Below are positions 37,403 to 49,400 of a stretch of DNA of 64,000 nucleotides, piece by piece. The stretch comes from Paraspadella gotoi (Eukaryota > Chaetognatha), in the NCBI GenBank assembly GCA_051294375.1, contig JBJCIZ010000028.1, positions 424,200 through 488,199 of the forward strand, in the 5' to 3' direction. Each line of letters begins with the position of its first letter. Position 1 is the first letter of the stretch. The position numbers and the translations under genes were made by a program. The notes under the pieces were generated by a model. The model was not told the DNA's origin. It was given only the letters and a program-made list of their open reading frames with translations, and ran no database searches.

Positions 37403-40400
37403 TTGAGGGAAGAGTTTCCAAACAAAATAAGTTAAGGGACGTGGTCAGATCTGAGGACAGCTGAAGGTGAGGAGAGGGAAGAAGTACGTCTTTGAAAAAT
37501 GAAATGAGAGTGGGAGAGAAGAGAGAGAGAGAGAGAGAGCAAAGCAAAAATTTTTAAACAATACATTTAGCAATGTACAACAGAGATAAAATGCATGAAA
37601 TCTAAACATAAACTGAAATTAATGTTAACAAAAGAAAATAATAAGTTAGTAGAATAAAGTGAAATTTGAAATAGAAATAAGTGGTGAAGATAGATAAGTG
37701 AAGAAAAGTGAAAGTAGTAAAAGAAAGAGCTCAAAAATGAGTTGGAATTTTCTGTCTATCGCAAACCAACACATACTGATCAATACATTCCCTTCGATTC
37801 GCATGCTCCTGTCGCACAAGCTCGCCAGCGGTCAGATCCCTTACCAGAAGAGCTCAGCTGATTCCGTCGACCCCCGAGCTCCAGGCCGCCGAGCTTGAGC
37901 ATGTCAAAAGAGCCTTGCGCTCAATGGTTACCCTCTGTGGCTTACGAGAAGGCAAGGTTCCGGCTGAACCTGGCTGAGGGCAGTGGCCACCTAGGGGCTG
38001 CCCAAGTAACTGCTAAGCGCACACGACCTCCGCCCCCCCAGGAGGACGAACGAGACCTTGCTGCTGAAGACCGACCGCGCCCACCACAGCGCAAGTGGGA
38101 GATAAGAGAAGCGNNNNNNNNNNNNNNNNNNNNNNNNNCTGAATCGTCAATCATCATTAGTTTAAATTAATTTTATCATTGCATCAATTTACTTACATTA
38201 TCAATTCATTATTTGTAATTATATTTTTATTGCTATCATATTAAAATCTGTTATCGATTAAAATTAAATTAATTTCAAAAATGAACAAATAATCGTGAAG
38301 TGCGATACGTGAATTCTTATCTTTGAATTGTGATATTAAATTGAGTTAGTTGTATAATAGTGTTTTGCTGGTGAGATCCAGTCAATATACTTTCAATTAT
38401 TATTACTTCTTTTTGGCTCTCTTGTTTTCGCCTTTTTATCTCTGTTATAATTATGATTTTTTGGTGATAAATTTTTAGAGATCCTTTTTTCCGGGCTTCG
38501 CTTATTCTATTTTTCTCGTTATGAGGCCCGTTCGCGCTATTAATCGCTATATTACCAGGTTTTAAAGCTTAGTACTACAGTAGTTCATAATCCTTATTGG
38601 ATCAAACGAGTCGATTTTAAGCGAAAGTTGTCGACTTTGAAGCGCGATTTTCGCGACCTGTTTTATTGCCATGAACTTTTTGAACGGATTATCCGGATTT
38701 TTATGAAAATTTTGCATTATAGATAGTATTTTAAAATTCCCTATCGATCTGGGTACCAAATTTATTTAAAATACCTCATAGTCTAGAAGAAAGCGATGCA
38801 CTCCCCAAGATTAAAGTATATGTGACATTTTAAAACAAGAACAAAACAAGTGTGAAATAAAAAGCAATTAATGTATGCTCCACCACTCTGCCTTGTGTGT
38901 ATATTTATTAAAATGACTCAGTATTTAATAAAATATTCTGCAATGATCAATGCAGAATCTGATGATGATGCGGTCATGTGATCGTTTTTTTAGGACTGCA
39001 CAAGTATTGTGCTCAATTAAAGGTTTAATAGTACCTCGTCTCCCTCTGAACCTGAAGGATAAAGTTACTTTGTTGAAAGAAGCGATTACTTAGGCGATGG
39101 GTAAATATATTTTGTAGAATTTGTGTAAGCATGCTTGTAAAATCAGACAAACAAATATTTAGGTGACAAAAATTCACATTTTAGCCCTTTTTTCTTTCCA
39201 GAATCAATTAAAAAGAATCTTAATTATTCATTTATTCTTATGGGGTGTCATTAGTTTTAAAATTCATTATAATTTTGACTTAGTTGACACTCACCCTGAA
39301 GGAGGTTTCAGGCATAAGTAATTTCTAAAAATTGTATCTTGTATGTGCCCTATGATTATGGCTTCATTTTGGTACTATTCGCCATCCTATTTATTCTTTC
39401 AAAAGATATTAGGAAAAAATCAGTTTTTTTCTCAACTTCCTTTTTAATTTCTTTTTAAATAAAAATTTCGCGATTCAAACCGGACTATTTCATTTTAAAC
39501 TTGATCATTTTATGTCAAAATCATTATAAAATGAAAAAAGAAAATAGGACAAGCTCTTCAGACACAAAGCTATCGGAAGATTGCAAAATTCGACAGTCTC
39601 TCATGGAACAGGAACATCATAGCAATTCCCGTTTGCAATTTTAAGTTTGTAAACTTTCCCTTTAATTTCTATAGTAAAATATAGTAAAAATATAAAAAAA
39701 AAAATATAGTAAAAATTCTCTGACTATGAGGAGTGCATTTCCCCTGGCTTATTTGATATCAAATCCTTCATGAAATGTGAAAAAACGAATAGGACAAGCT
39801 CTTCAGATGTAACGCTATCGGATCCTGTGTTTTTACAACTGATTTCTACCGAATTTCTAGCAATCGCGTTTGCAATTTTGGGTAGTCAGATTTGAACGGA
39901 AACTTTATTAAGAAAAATGTTGAATCTTTTTTAAATCGAGATTCTCGTCTATAGTTAAACATCCTGTTTTAAATCATTTTCTTTAAATTTTCAGGTTAAA
40001 TGGGTAAGCACATTTTTTAAAGATTTGTTTTTCAATATGGTTGTTAAAAAATTCAAGGTAAGAAGTTAAAACACGGTAAGGGATAATTTAGAAGGGGAGA
40101 ATAAAACAATTGATCTTGTTACTCTGTTGGTTTTACAATCATGAACAAAATCTTCAGTTAAATAGATGGTAAAAAAAATCAAGCTACAATAAATCTACAC
40201 TGAATTTGAAGAGTTGCAGCCTAAATGACTGCAATAATATTGATTTAAAAATTTGATTAGCAATCTTAAAAACATTTGTAAAAATGTAATAAAGAGACAT
40301 TTTGATAAACGCGTTACAGTTCAGAAGATTTAAGGGTTATCTTTTCTTAAGGGTTATCTTTTCAAGGATACAAGTTGAAATTTAAAAATGTCTCTCTATT

Positions 40401-43400
40401 ACATTTTTCTAATTCAGTAAAAAAAAATCTTAAAAGCATAAGGATCGTCGCAATCGCATAAGAAAAATCTGGATTGACGACAAATTTTAATACTAAATAA
40501 AATCAAATTTGAGAGAAAAAAAATAATTTATAAACAGAAAGAAAAGAAAGAAAAAAATAAATATAAAGAAAGAATAGAAAAGAAAAAAAAGAATAGAATA
40601 AAAAAAAATAAAAAGGAAAGAAAAAATAGAAAGGAAAGAAAAAATAGAAAGGAAAGAAAAAATAGAAAGGAAAGATAAAATATAAAAAGGAAAAACAATT
40701 TTTAAACTGAAAGAAAAATTCTATTTTGCGATTGTCAATAAATAATAAAGTACTGAAAAAAATTAAAGTTACAGTTTCTGAAAAAACAATAAAGTTAGTT
40801 TCTGAAAAAAAAGAGAGAAAGAAAGAGAAAAGAAAGAGAGAGAAAGAGGAGAGAAAGAGAGAGAAGCAATCGTTGTTTGGAAGAATCAGCGAGTGGCAGC
40901 AGCAAAGGAAGCCAGCAGAAAAAAAATCAATAAGGCAGCAGCAGAAGCAGCAGGAGAAAAAAAGAGAAAAAAGAGCCCCTGCAGAGCCAGCTGCAGACAT
41001 ATTTAATAACTGTCCTGACCCAATTTTAAGGGACATTCGATGATGAGAAGCTGTATATAAATTTTCAGCTTCATCCACCCAAATTAATCATTCAAAAAGA
41101 CGATCTACAATGGAAAGCCGACGAGATGACGACAATGACAACGACCAATTTTATTTATTCATATTTTTTTCATATACATCAGTGTGTAAAAAAATATATA
41201 TATATACCTCACACTAAACTAACCTCAAGTTTGAGCCCTGGTGATTCTGTTGGGAATTGCGTTATTTTTTTTCACTGTAACTTTTGATAGAACTGTTGGG
41301 GATTAGAATCCTTCAATATTTGACCCTGCACAAACTGACATTGATTATGCTATTCAAGCATATTCTATTTAAGATTCATTACTACTTTTTCATATTTAAT
41401 CCTCATACGCTTAACGGGTTTTTAATCCTTAAATAAACAAGGAAAAAAAAATTATTTAGCTACAGTAACAGTCAGTCTAGCAATTACACATGTATTGGCG
41501 CATGCCACTGGTGTTCTGTTACTCATCTTACATGAACGCTTAGCTACGCATCAATATCGCGAATCAAAAAATTTTTTTTTTATTTTTTTTTGTGAAATTT
41601 GATGAGAAGAAATGAAGTTATTTTTTTTGTTGATCTTTGCCCTCGTTCTGATTCAAGAAGGAAGGAGACGTGGGAAAAAGGTTAAGTGGTACTTAAAATG
41701 GAATCTAATGTCTAATCCAAAAGTTACCAAACCAAATATAATAATACAAGATTCCTAACCCTTAATGCATAACCCCTAACTCCTTAACCCAAATCCCTAA
41801 TTCCCTTACCCCTAATCACCTAACATTAATCCCCAACCCTAATCGTCAGCCTAAATCCATAACCTTAAAAATGAATAGATGATAGCGGAGGCGTCTGGGA
41901 AAATAGGCCCTTTTTCTTCCACTTTTAGATAGCGACCAACGAGGTCAGAGACGTCCAGATGGACTCCTGCTTTTTGTCGTGGCATAGGTGCGGAGATGAT
42001 ATTGTGACGCCTTGTTGCCCTGGTCTATACTGCTACCACTACCATGGTCATTATTACGGGAATTGTAGGCCCGATCAACAATGAACGATAGGAATTTCGA
42101 CGGAAGCTGGGAAATGAGGAAATGAGAAAATGGGAAAATAGAAAGGCGGAAAGGTGACGCTGATGGGAAAACATCTCAATTCATAAAAAAGATGACATGA
42201 AGTTTTATTTGTATGAAGTGAGAAAAAAGGAAATTTTTAAATAAAATAAAATATAAATGAATAATTTCTTTTATTCTTTAAACATCATCGACTGTAGAAG
42301 AATATCGCATAGTCATTCAATATAATTGAAACATTAAGTTGAACAAATTTTCGTTAAAAAGTGGATATGATATGATTTTCAGTATAGTATATGTGACATT
42401 TTAAAACAAGAACAAAACAAGTGTGAAATAAAAAGCAATTAATGATGCCTCACCACTCTGTCTTGTGTGTATTTATTAAAATGACTCAGTATTTAATAAA
42501 ATATTCTGCAATGATCAATGCAGAATCTGATGATGATGCGGTCATGTGATCGTTTTTTTAGGACTGCATAAGTATTGTGCACATTAAAGGTCTAAGAGTA
42601 CCTCGCTCTCTGCCTGTCGTCGTCCTCAACATCGGCATGATCCCATGTGCGTCGATCGTTCCGTCAGTCCTTCATTAATAATCTGACGTCGTCGTCGTCT
42701 CTTCATCGTTGTTCTTCGTCGTTCGATCTGTCCTCGTCGACACCAAAAAAAAAAGCAAATGAAGTTTCAACTTCAAAATTTTTTTCACTCTTCTCATTCA
42801 TTCATTCATTCTATTCATTCATTCATCATTCATTCGTTCATTCATTTCATTCAGCTTAAATAATATTTAAAAAAATCGCCTTTATTTCTATTATTCGAAA
42901 AAACTCACATCAAAGTGAAAGAGAGAGCTTGAATGTCTTCGGCTCCTTTCACGTCAAAACATCACTGTTCTCCCAATAAGATTAATGTTTACTTTGTGGT
43001 GCTTGGTGGTAAGAAGCATAAATATCTTAGAACTTGATGGAGAGTAAATAATATTTAGGGTTAAAAAATTTGTGATCAAAGAACTGCATTGCTTAAATCA
43101 GAAAGGCAATATTACCGTGACAAAAAATTCACATTTTCTTGCTCATCCAAAAAACTTTACAAGTTTTCTTACTCCGACAAGTACAATTTAGCTTTATTTT
43201 AACTTTACAGATATCATTAAACAAAGAAATTTAATTTCCACTTAATATCTTATGGAGGTGTCATTAGTTTTTAAAATTCATCTATAATTTTGACCTTAGT
43301 TTGACACTCACCCTGTAAGGAGTTTAATCACGCATGAAGTTATTCTAAATGGTATCTTGTAATGTGCCTATGATTCATGGCCTTCATTTTTCGGTTACGG

Positions 43401-46400
43401 AAATTGCCCATTTCCCTTTTAATTTCTTTTTTAAATAAAAAATTTCGCCGATTCAAACCAGGATATTTCAGTTTTTTTAAACCTGATCATTTTATCGTCA
43501 AAATCATATTACAAATGAAAAAAGAAAAAATAGGACAAGCTCTTCAGACACACAAGCTGATAGAATCGCAAAAATCTGAAGTCGCTCGGTACAGAGGGTA
43601 CATCATTATAGCAATCCCGTTGCAACTTTTAAAATTTCTTTAACCTTTCGCTTGTGCGAATTTCATAAATAGTAAAAACTCAGGCTGAGAAAAATTCTCC
43701 CTGAAAGTGAGTGAGTGCATTTTCCTTGGCTTGTCCTTGGCATATCAAATCTTCATCGAATGTGATAAAACGAATAGAGATAAGCTCTTCGAATTTCGCG
43801 GTATCAGATTTAGCGAACTCTCATATTAAAAAAAATAGTTAAATCTTTTTTAATCGCAGAGATTCTCGTTATCCGGTAAGAGATAATTAGAAGAGGAGAA
43901 TAAACAATTAATCTTGCTTACTTTATTCAGGTTGGTCTTTACAACTCAATGAACAAAATCTTCAGATAAATAGATGGTAAAATCAAGTACAATAAATACT
44001 ACACTGACATTTGCAAGAGACATTTTGATAACGCGTTAAAGTTCGGAAGAATTAAGACCGGTGTTAAAGTTTAAAACAATGTTTCATCAGTTAAAGCAGA
44101 TACATCGTTAGAAATGATTTTAATTCAAACAAATTTCTCTTCGTGAATATCTGAATTCACGTCAATTGGTTTTTAGTCTTGCTACTTTAATGATTTATAT
44201 CTTTTACTGCTCATTGGTTCGAATTCCACGCAATAAGTAGTTAATGATTGAAACTTCTCACATACATTTTACAAGACAGATCTTCTCTTCTCATTGGTCC
44301 CATTAAATTCAGTCTTTGTATAAAGAAAGCGGCAACCTTTATTTTTGAAGAGATTGCCCTGGGACCATAAGGTAACTTGACATGATTTACTGAACTTATT
44401 AAATAGTGACATTACGTATTCAATAAATGTGTTATAATTTTGAGCTTTTGAGATTCCGAGAGCTCTTCAAATTGGCCTCTCCACAACTCTTTCCAAGGGC
44501 TCTCACCTCTGACATTGCATATTTCGCATGTGTCTTATAAACTGTCGAACTCGACATTAACAATCTAACTTCAATTACATACTACTAATGGCTTAGGTCA
44601 TTGCATGAGTCAACAATAGAAGAAATTGTAACATAATGAAGGTATGCCCTCCAATAACGACNNNNNNNNNNNNNNNNNNNNNNNNNGATATCAAATCCTT
44701 CATCAAATGTGATAAAACGAATAGGATAAGCTCTTCAGATTTGGGTAGTCAGATTTGAACGGAACTCTCTATTAAAAAAATGTTAAATCTTTTTTAAATC
44801 GAGATTCTCGTCTATGGTAAGAGATAATTTAGAAGAGGAGAATTAAACAATTAATCTTGTTACTTTGTTGGTTTTACAATCATGAACAAAATCTTCAGTT
44901 AAATAGATGGTAAAAAAATTCAAGCTACAATAAATCTACACTGAATTTGAAGAGACATTTTGATAAACGCGTTACAGTTCGGAAGAATTAAGAGTTAAAG
45001 TTTAAAAATGTTTCATGTTAAAGGATACAAGTTGAAATTTAAAAATGTCTTTCTATTACATTTTTCTAATTCGGTAATAAACAAGTTTGAGCAAACAATG
45101 TTGGATCTGCCCACGATCATTATCGGTAATTAATTAATTAATAATTAATTAATAATTAATTGAAGTTAATTAATTATTTAATTGATAATTAATTTATTCA
45201 AGTTAATTATTTAATTAATTAGGCAATTAATTAATTTGATCAGAAATGTTTGTTTTGATTGATTTATTGACTGATTAATTAATTATTGATTAATTAATTG
45301 ACTAATTGATTAATTAACTGATTAATTATTTGATTAATTAATACATCTTGCATTTACATTTAAAATACAAAGAAAAAGAGGCATAATCAATTAGTGAAAT
45401 AGGTTCTTTGTTTTCTCCATTTAAACTCATTTCCACTCAAACGATTCCATCGAAACTTGATTTCCAGTTTAATCACACACTTTTCTACCCAAATACAAAA
45501 TTTCAAGTCAATCGCCCAATCCACTCATGAGTAATTGGTGTTCAAATAGTGAAATATATTTTTTTATTTTTTCCATTTAAACTCATTTCCACTCGGACGA
45601 TTCCATCGAAACTTCATATACAGCTCAATCACACACTTCCCTACCCACACACAAAATTTCATTCCAATCCATCCATCCAATCACAAGTAATTGGTGTTTT
45701 TTGCAAAGGTCGGATGGACGGACGGACGGTCGGACGGACGGACGGACGGAAGGACATCGTTTTTTTGCATAATTTATCATAATTCGATGTTCTAACATGA
45801 TATAAGTGACTGCCCGACAATATTGCGTAAGAAAAATCTGGATTGACGACAAATTTTAATACTAAATAAAATCAAATTTGAGGAAAAAAAAAATTATAAA
45901 CAGAAAGAAAAAAATGAAAAAAATAAATATAAAGAAAGAATAGAAAGGAAAAAAAGAATAGAAAGGAAAGAAAGAATAGAAGGGAAAGAAAGAATAGAAA
46001 GGAAAAAAAATAAAAAGGAAAAAAGAATAAAAAGGAAAGAAAGAATAGAAAGGAAAGAAAAAATAGAAGGGAAAGAAAGAATAGAAAGGAAAGATAAAAT
46101 ATAAAAGGAAAAACAATTTTTAAACAGAAAGAAAAATTCTATTTTGCGATTGTCAATTAAAAAAAATAATAAAGTACTGAGGAAAATTAAAGTTACAGTT
46201 TCTGAAAAAAACAATAAAGTTAGTTTCTGAAAAAAAATAGAGAAAGAAAGAGAAAGAAAGAGAGAGAAAGAGAGAGAAAGAGAGAGAAAGAGAGAGAAAG
46301 AGAGAAGCCAAATCGTTTTCGGACGAATCAGCAGTGGCAGCAGCAAAGGCAGCCAGCAGAAAAAAAATCAAAAGGCAGCAGCAGAAGCAGCAGGAGAAAA

Positions 46401-49400
46401 GAGAAAAAAAAAGAGCCCCTGCAGAGCCAGCTGCAGACTCGTTTTTTTCCTGATGAATCAGCACTGGGGAAAAGAGAGAGAGATAGCTACATATAATTAA
46501 AAGAGAAAAGAGAGAGAGAAGGAGACATAAAAATAAAATAGAGGATAATTGTTTGTTTTTATAAAACGGAAACAAAACATATTTAATAACTGTCCTGACC
46601 CAATTTTAAGGACATCGATGATGAGAAGCTGTATATAAATTTTCAGCTTCATACACCCAAATTTAATCATCAAAAAGACGATCTATAATTTGGAAAGCCG
46701 ACGACGACGACAACGACAACGACCAATTTTTTTATTCATATTTTTTCATTAGGACAAAAACAGTTTTATTTGACAACGATTTAATTGACACAATTTAGTC
46801 AGACATGTTTCGGCTCTTTCACTGAGAGCCTTCATCAGTGCTTTTGACAATCAATATTTCACTTATTTATTTCCGTTGTTAACATTTAATTTCAGTTTAT
46901 ATTTAGATTATTTAATGCAACTTTATCTCTGGTTGTACATTGCTAAATGTATTGTTTAAATTTTTGCTTTCTCTCTCTCTCTCTCTCTCTCACATCTCTT
47001 TCCTCTCACTTCCTTTTCGTATCCACCAATCCCTCTACTCTACTCTCTCCAACTTACTCTTAACAAGACCATTGTTTCTCACATCTGACCACTGTCCCTT
47101 ACCTTATTCTTTGTTGGAACCTCTCCCTCAATTTCTCTCTCTCTCTCTCTCTCTCCTCTCTCAAAACTTACTTTAACAGAGACCAATATGATTGTCAAAA
47201 GCACTGATTGAAGGCTCTAAGTGAAAGAGCCGAAACATGTCTGACTAAATTTGTCAATTAAATCAGTTGTCAAATAAAACTGGTTTTTGTCCTAATACCT
47301 CAAAAAAAAACGAAAAGAGAGTATATACATAATATTTTTTCATATACATGTGTATAAAAATATAGATATATACCTCACACTAAACTAACGCTCAAGTTTG
47401 AGCCCTGGTGATTCTGTGGAATTGCGTGTTATTTTTTCACTGTAACTTTCGATAGAACTGTTGGGGATAGAATCCTTCAATATTGACCCTGCACAAACTG
47501 ACATTGACTATGCTATTCAAGAATATTCTATTTCAGATTCATTACTACTTTTTCTTCTTTAATCCTCCTTACCTTAATGGGTTTTTTTAATCCTAAATGA
47601 TGAAAGTTGAAAAAAAAAATATTAGTGCCACAGTAACAGTTCAGCTTAAGCCCTTAAAAGCGATTTACATGTCATTGGCGCAGCCACTGGTTTTTGCTTT
47701 GTTTTACTCATCTTACATGAATCGCTTAGGCTTTACGCATCGTAATATCGCAAACAGGAAAAAGTTTGATTTTTTTTATTTAATTTTTTTTTTGAAATTT
47801 GAGAGAGATGAAGTTATTTTTTGTTTTGATCTTTGCCGTCGTTTTGATCGAAGGAAGGAGACTGGGAAAAAAGGTAAGTTGGACTTAAAAGGAATCATAT
47901 GTCTAACCAAAATTTGTTTACCAAACCAATATAATAATAATAATTCCTAACCCTAATGCATAACCCTAACCTCTAACCCAAATCCCTAATCCCTACCCTA
48001 ATCACTAACTTAATCCCCAACCCTAATCGTCAGCCTAATCCATAACCTTAAAAATGAATTTAGATGAAACGGGGCGTCTGGGGAAATAAGGCCCTTTTTT
48101 CTCCACTTTATGATAGCGACCAACGAGGTCAGAGACGCCCAGATGGACTCCTGCTTTTTGTCGTGGAATAGGTGCGGAGGTGATATTGTGACCCAATGTT
48201 GCCCTGGTCTCTACTGCTACCACTACCATGGTCATTATTACGGGAATTGTTTAAGGCCAAGTCAACAATGAATGATAGGAATTTCGACGGAAGCTGGGAA
48301 ATGAGGAAATGGGAAAATGGAAAATAGAAAGGCGGAAAGGCGATGCTGATGGGAAAACATCTCAATTCATAATAAAGATGACATGAAGTTTTATTTGTAT
48401 GAAGTGAGAAAAAAGGAAATTTTTAAATAAAATAAAATATAAATGAATAATTTCTTCTATTCTTTAAACATCATCGACTGTGGAAGAATATCGCATAGTA
48501 ATTCAATATAATTGAAACATTGTTTAAGTTGAACAAATTTTTGTTAAAAAGTGGATATGATATGATTTTCATTTCTGGCAACGCGAGTATTCAACATGGT
48601 CGTTTGTTAGATCCGGCTCTTCTATATTCTGTACAAAGTGAACATTAGTTAATTTAGCATTGGTATTGTGATCATTCTTTATCATCGAACAAGTATCGTT
48701 CGTCAGTTAGCGTTTCCTTCTTTTGTAATAATGAAATAAACGAGATTGCTCAGACAGACAGACACATAGAGAGAGAGAGAGAGAAATTAAGTATATGTGA
48801 CATTTTAAAACAAGAACGAAACAAGTGTGAAATAAAAAGCAATTAATGATGCCTCACCACTTTGCCTTGTGTGTATTTATTAAAATAACTCGGTATTTAA
48901 TAAAATATTCTGCAATGATCAATGCAGAAACTGATGATGATACGGTCATGTGATCGTTTATTTAGGACTGCACAAGTATTGTGCACAATTAAAGGTCTAA
49001 GAGAACCTTGCTCTCTGCCTGTCGTCGTCCTCAACATCGGCATGATCACCATCGTCGTCGTCGTCGTCGTCGTCGTCATTAATAATCGACGTCGTCGTCG
49101 TCTTCATCGTTGTTCTTCGTCGTCGTCTTCCTCGTCGCCCAAAAAAAAAATATGAAGTTTTAACTTCAAAAATTTTTCACTCCATTCATTCATTCATTCA
49201 TTCATTCATTCATTCATTCATTCATTCATTCATTCATTCATTCATTCATTCTTTCATTCATTCTTTCATTCATTCATTCTTTCATTCATTTATGCATACA
49301 TATATTCATCGATCGTGTTGTCTCTCGTACTTTTCTTTTTTCTTCCAATAAATTGTTTATAAACACAACGCACACCAACAACGATAACGAAAAGAATATA

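Larger units (their letters stand above)
32081..38113 (+). repeat. Unit 3 of the triplicated block (truncated)
   Basis: Begins after a 25-N gap inside the (GGAC)n tract and ends at another 25-N gap inside the PLE, earlier than units 1 and 2. It lacks the lipoxygenase exon. Both peptide genes are intact here. Confidence 0.85.
46750..47331. mobile_element. Inverted-repeat PLE-terminus insertion with 12-bp target duplication
   Basis: Arms of about 105 bases at each end (46750-46857 and 47187-47296) are inverted copies of the PLE end, each with a hammerhead-like motif. The insertion is bounded by atattttttcat at 46738-46749 and again at 47332-47343. The paralogous region near 41155-41175 has the same flanks without the insertion. 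The middle holds CT tracts matching the minus strand of the PLE end. Confidence 0.75.

Noticed and set aside
40503-41078. Minus-strand 191-codon Phe/Ser-rich frame
   Set aside because: Produced by A/G-rich tandem repeats; the corresponding frame at 45.9-46.3 kb is not collinear.
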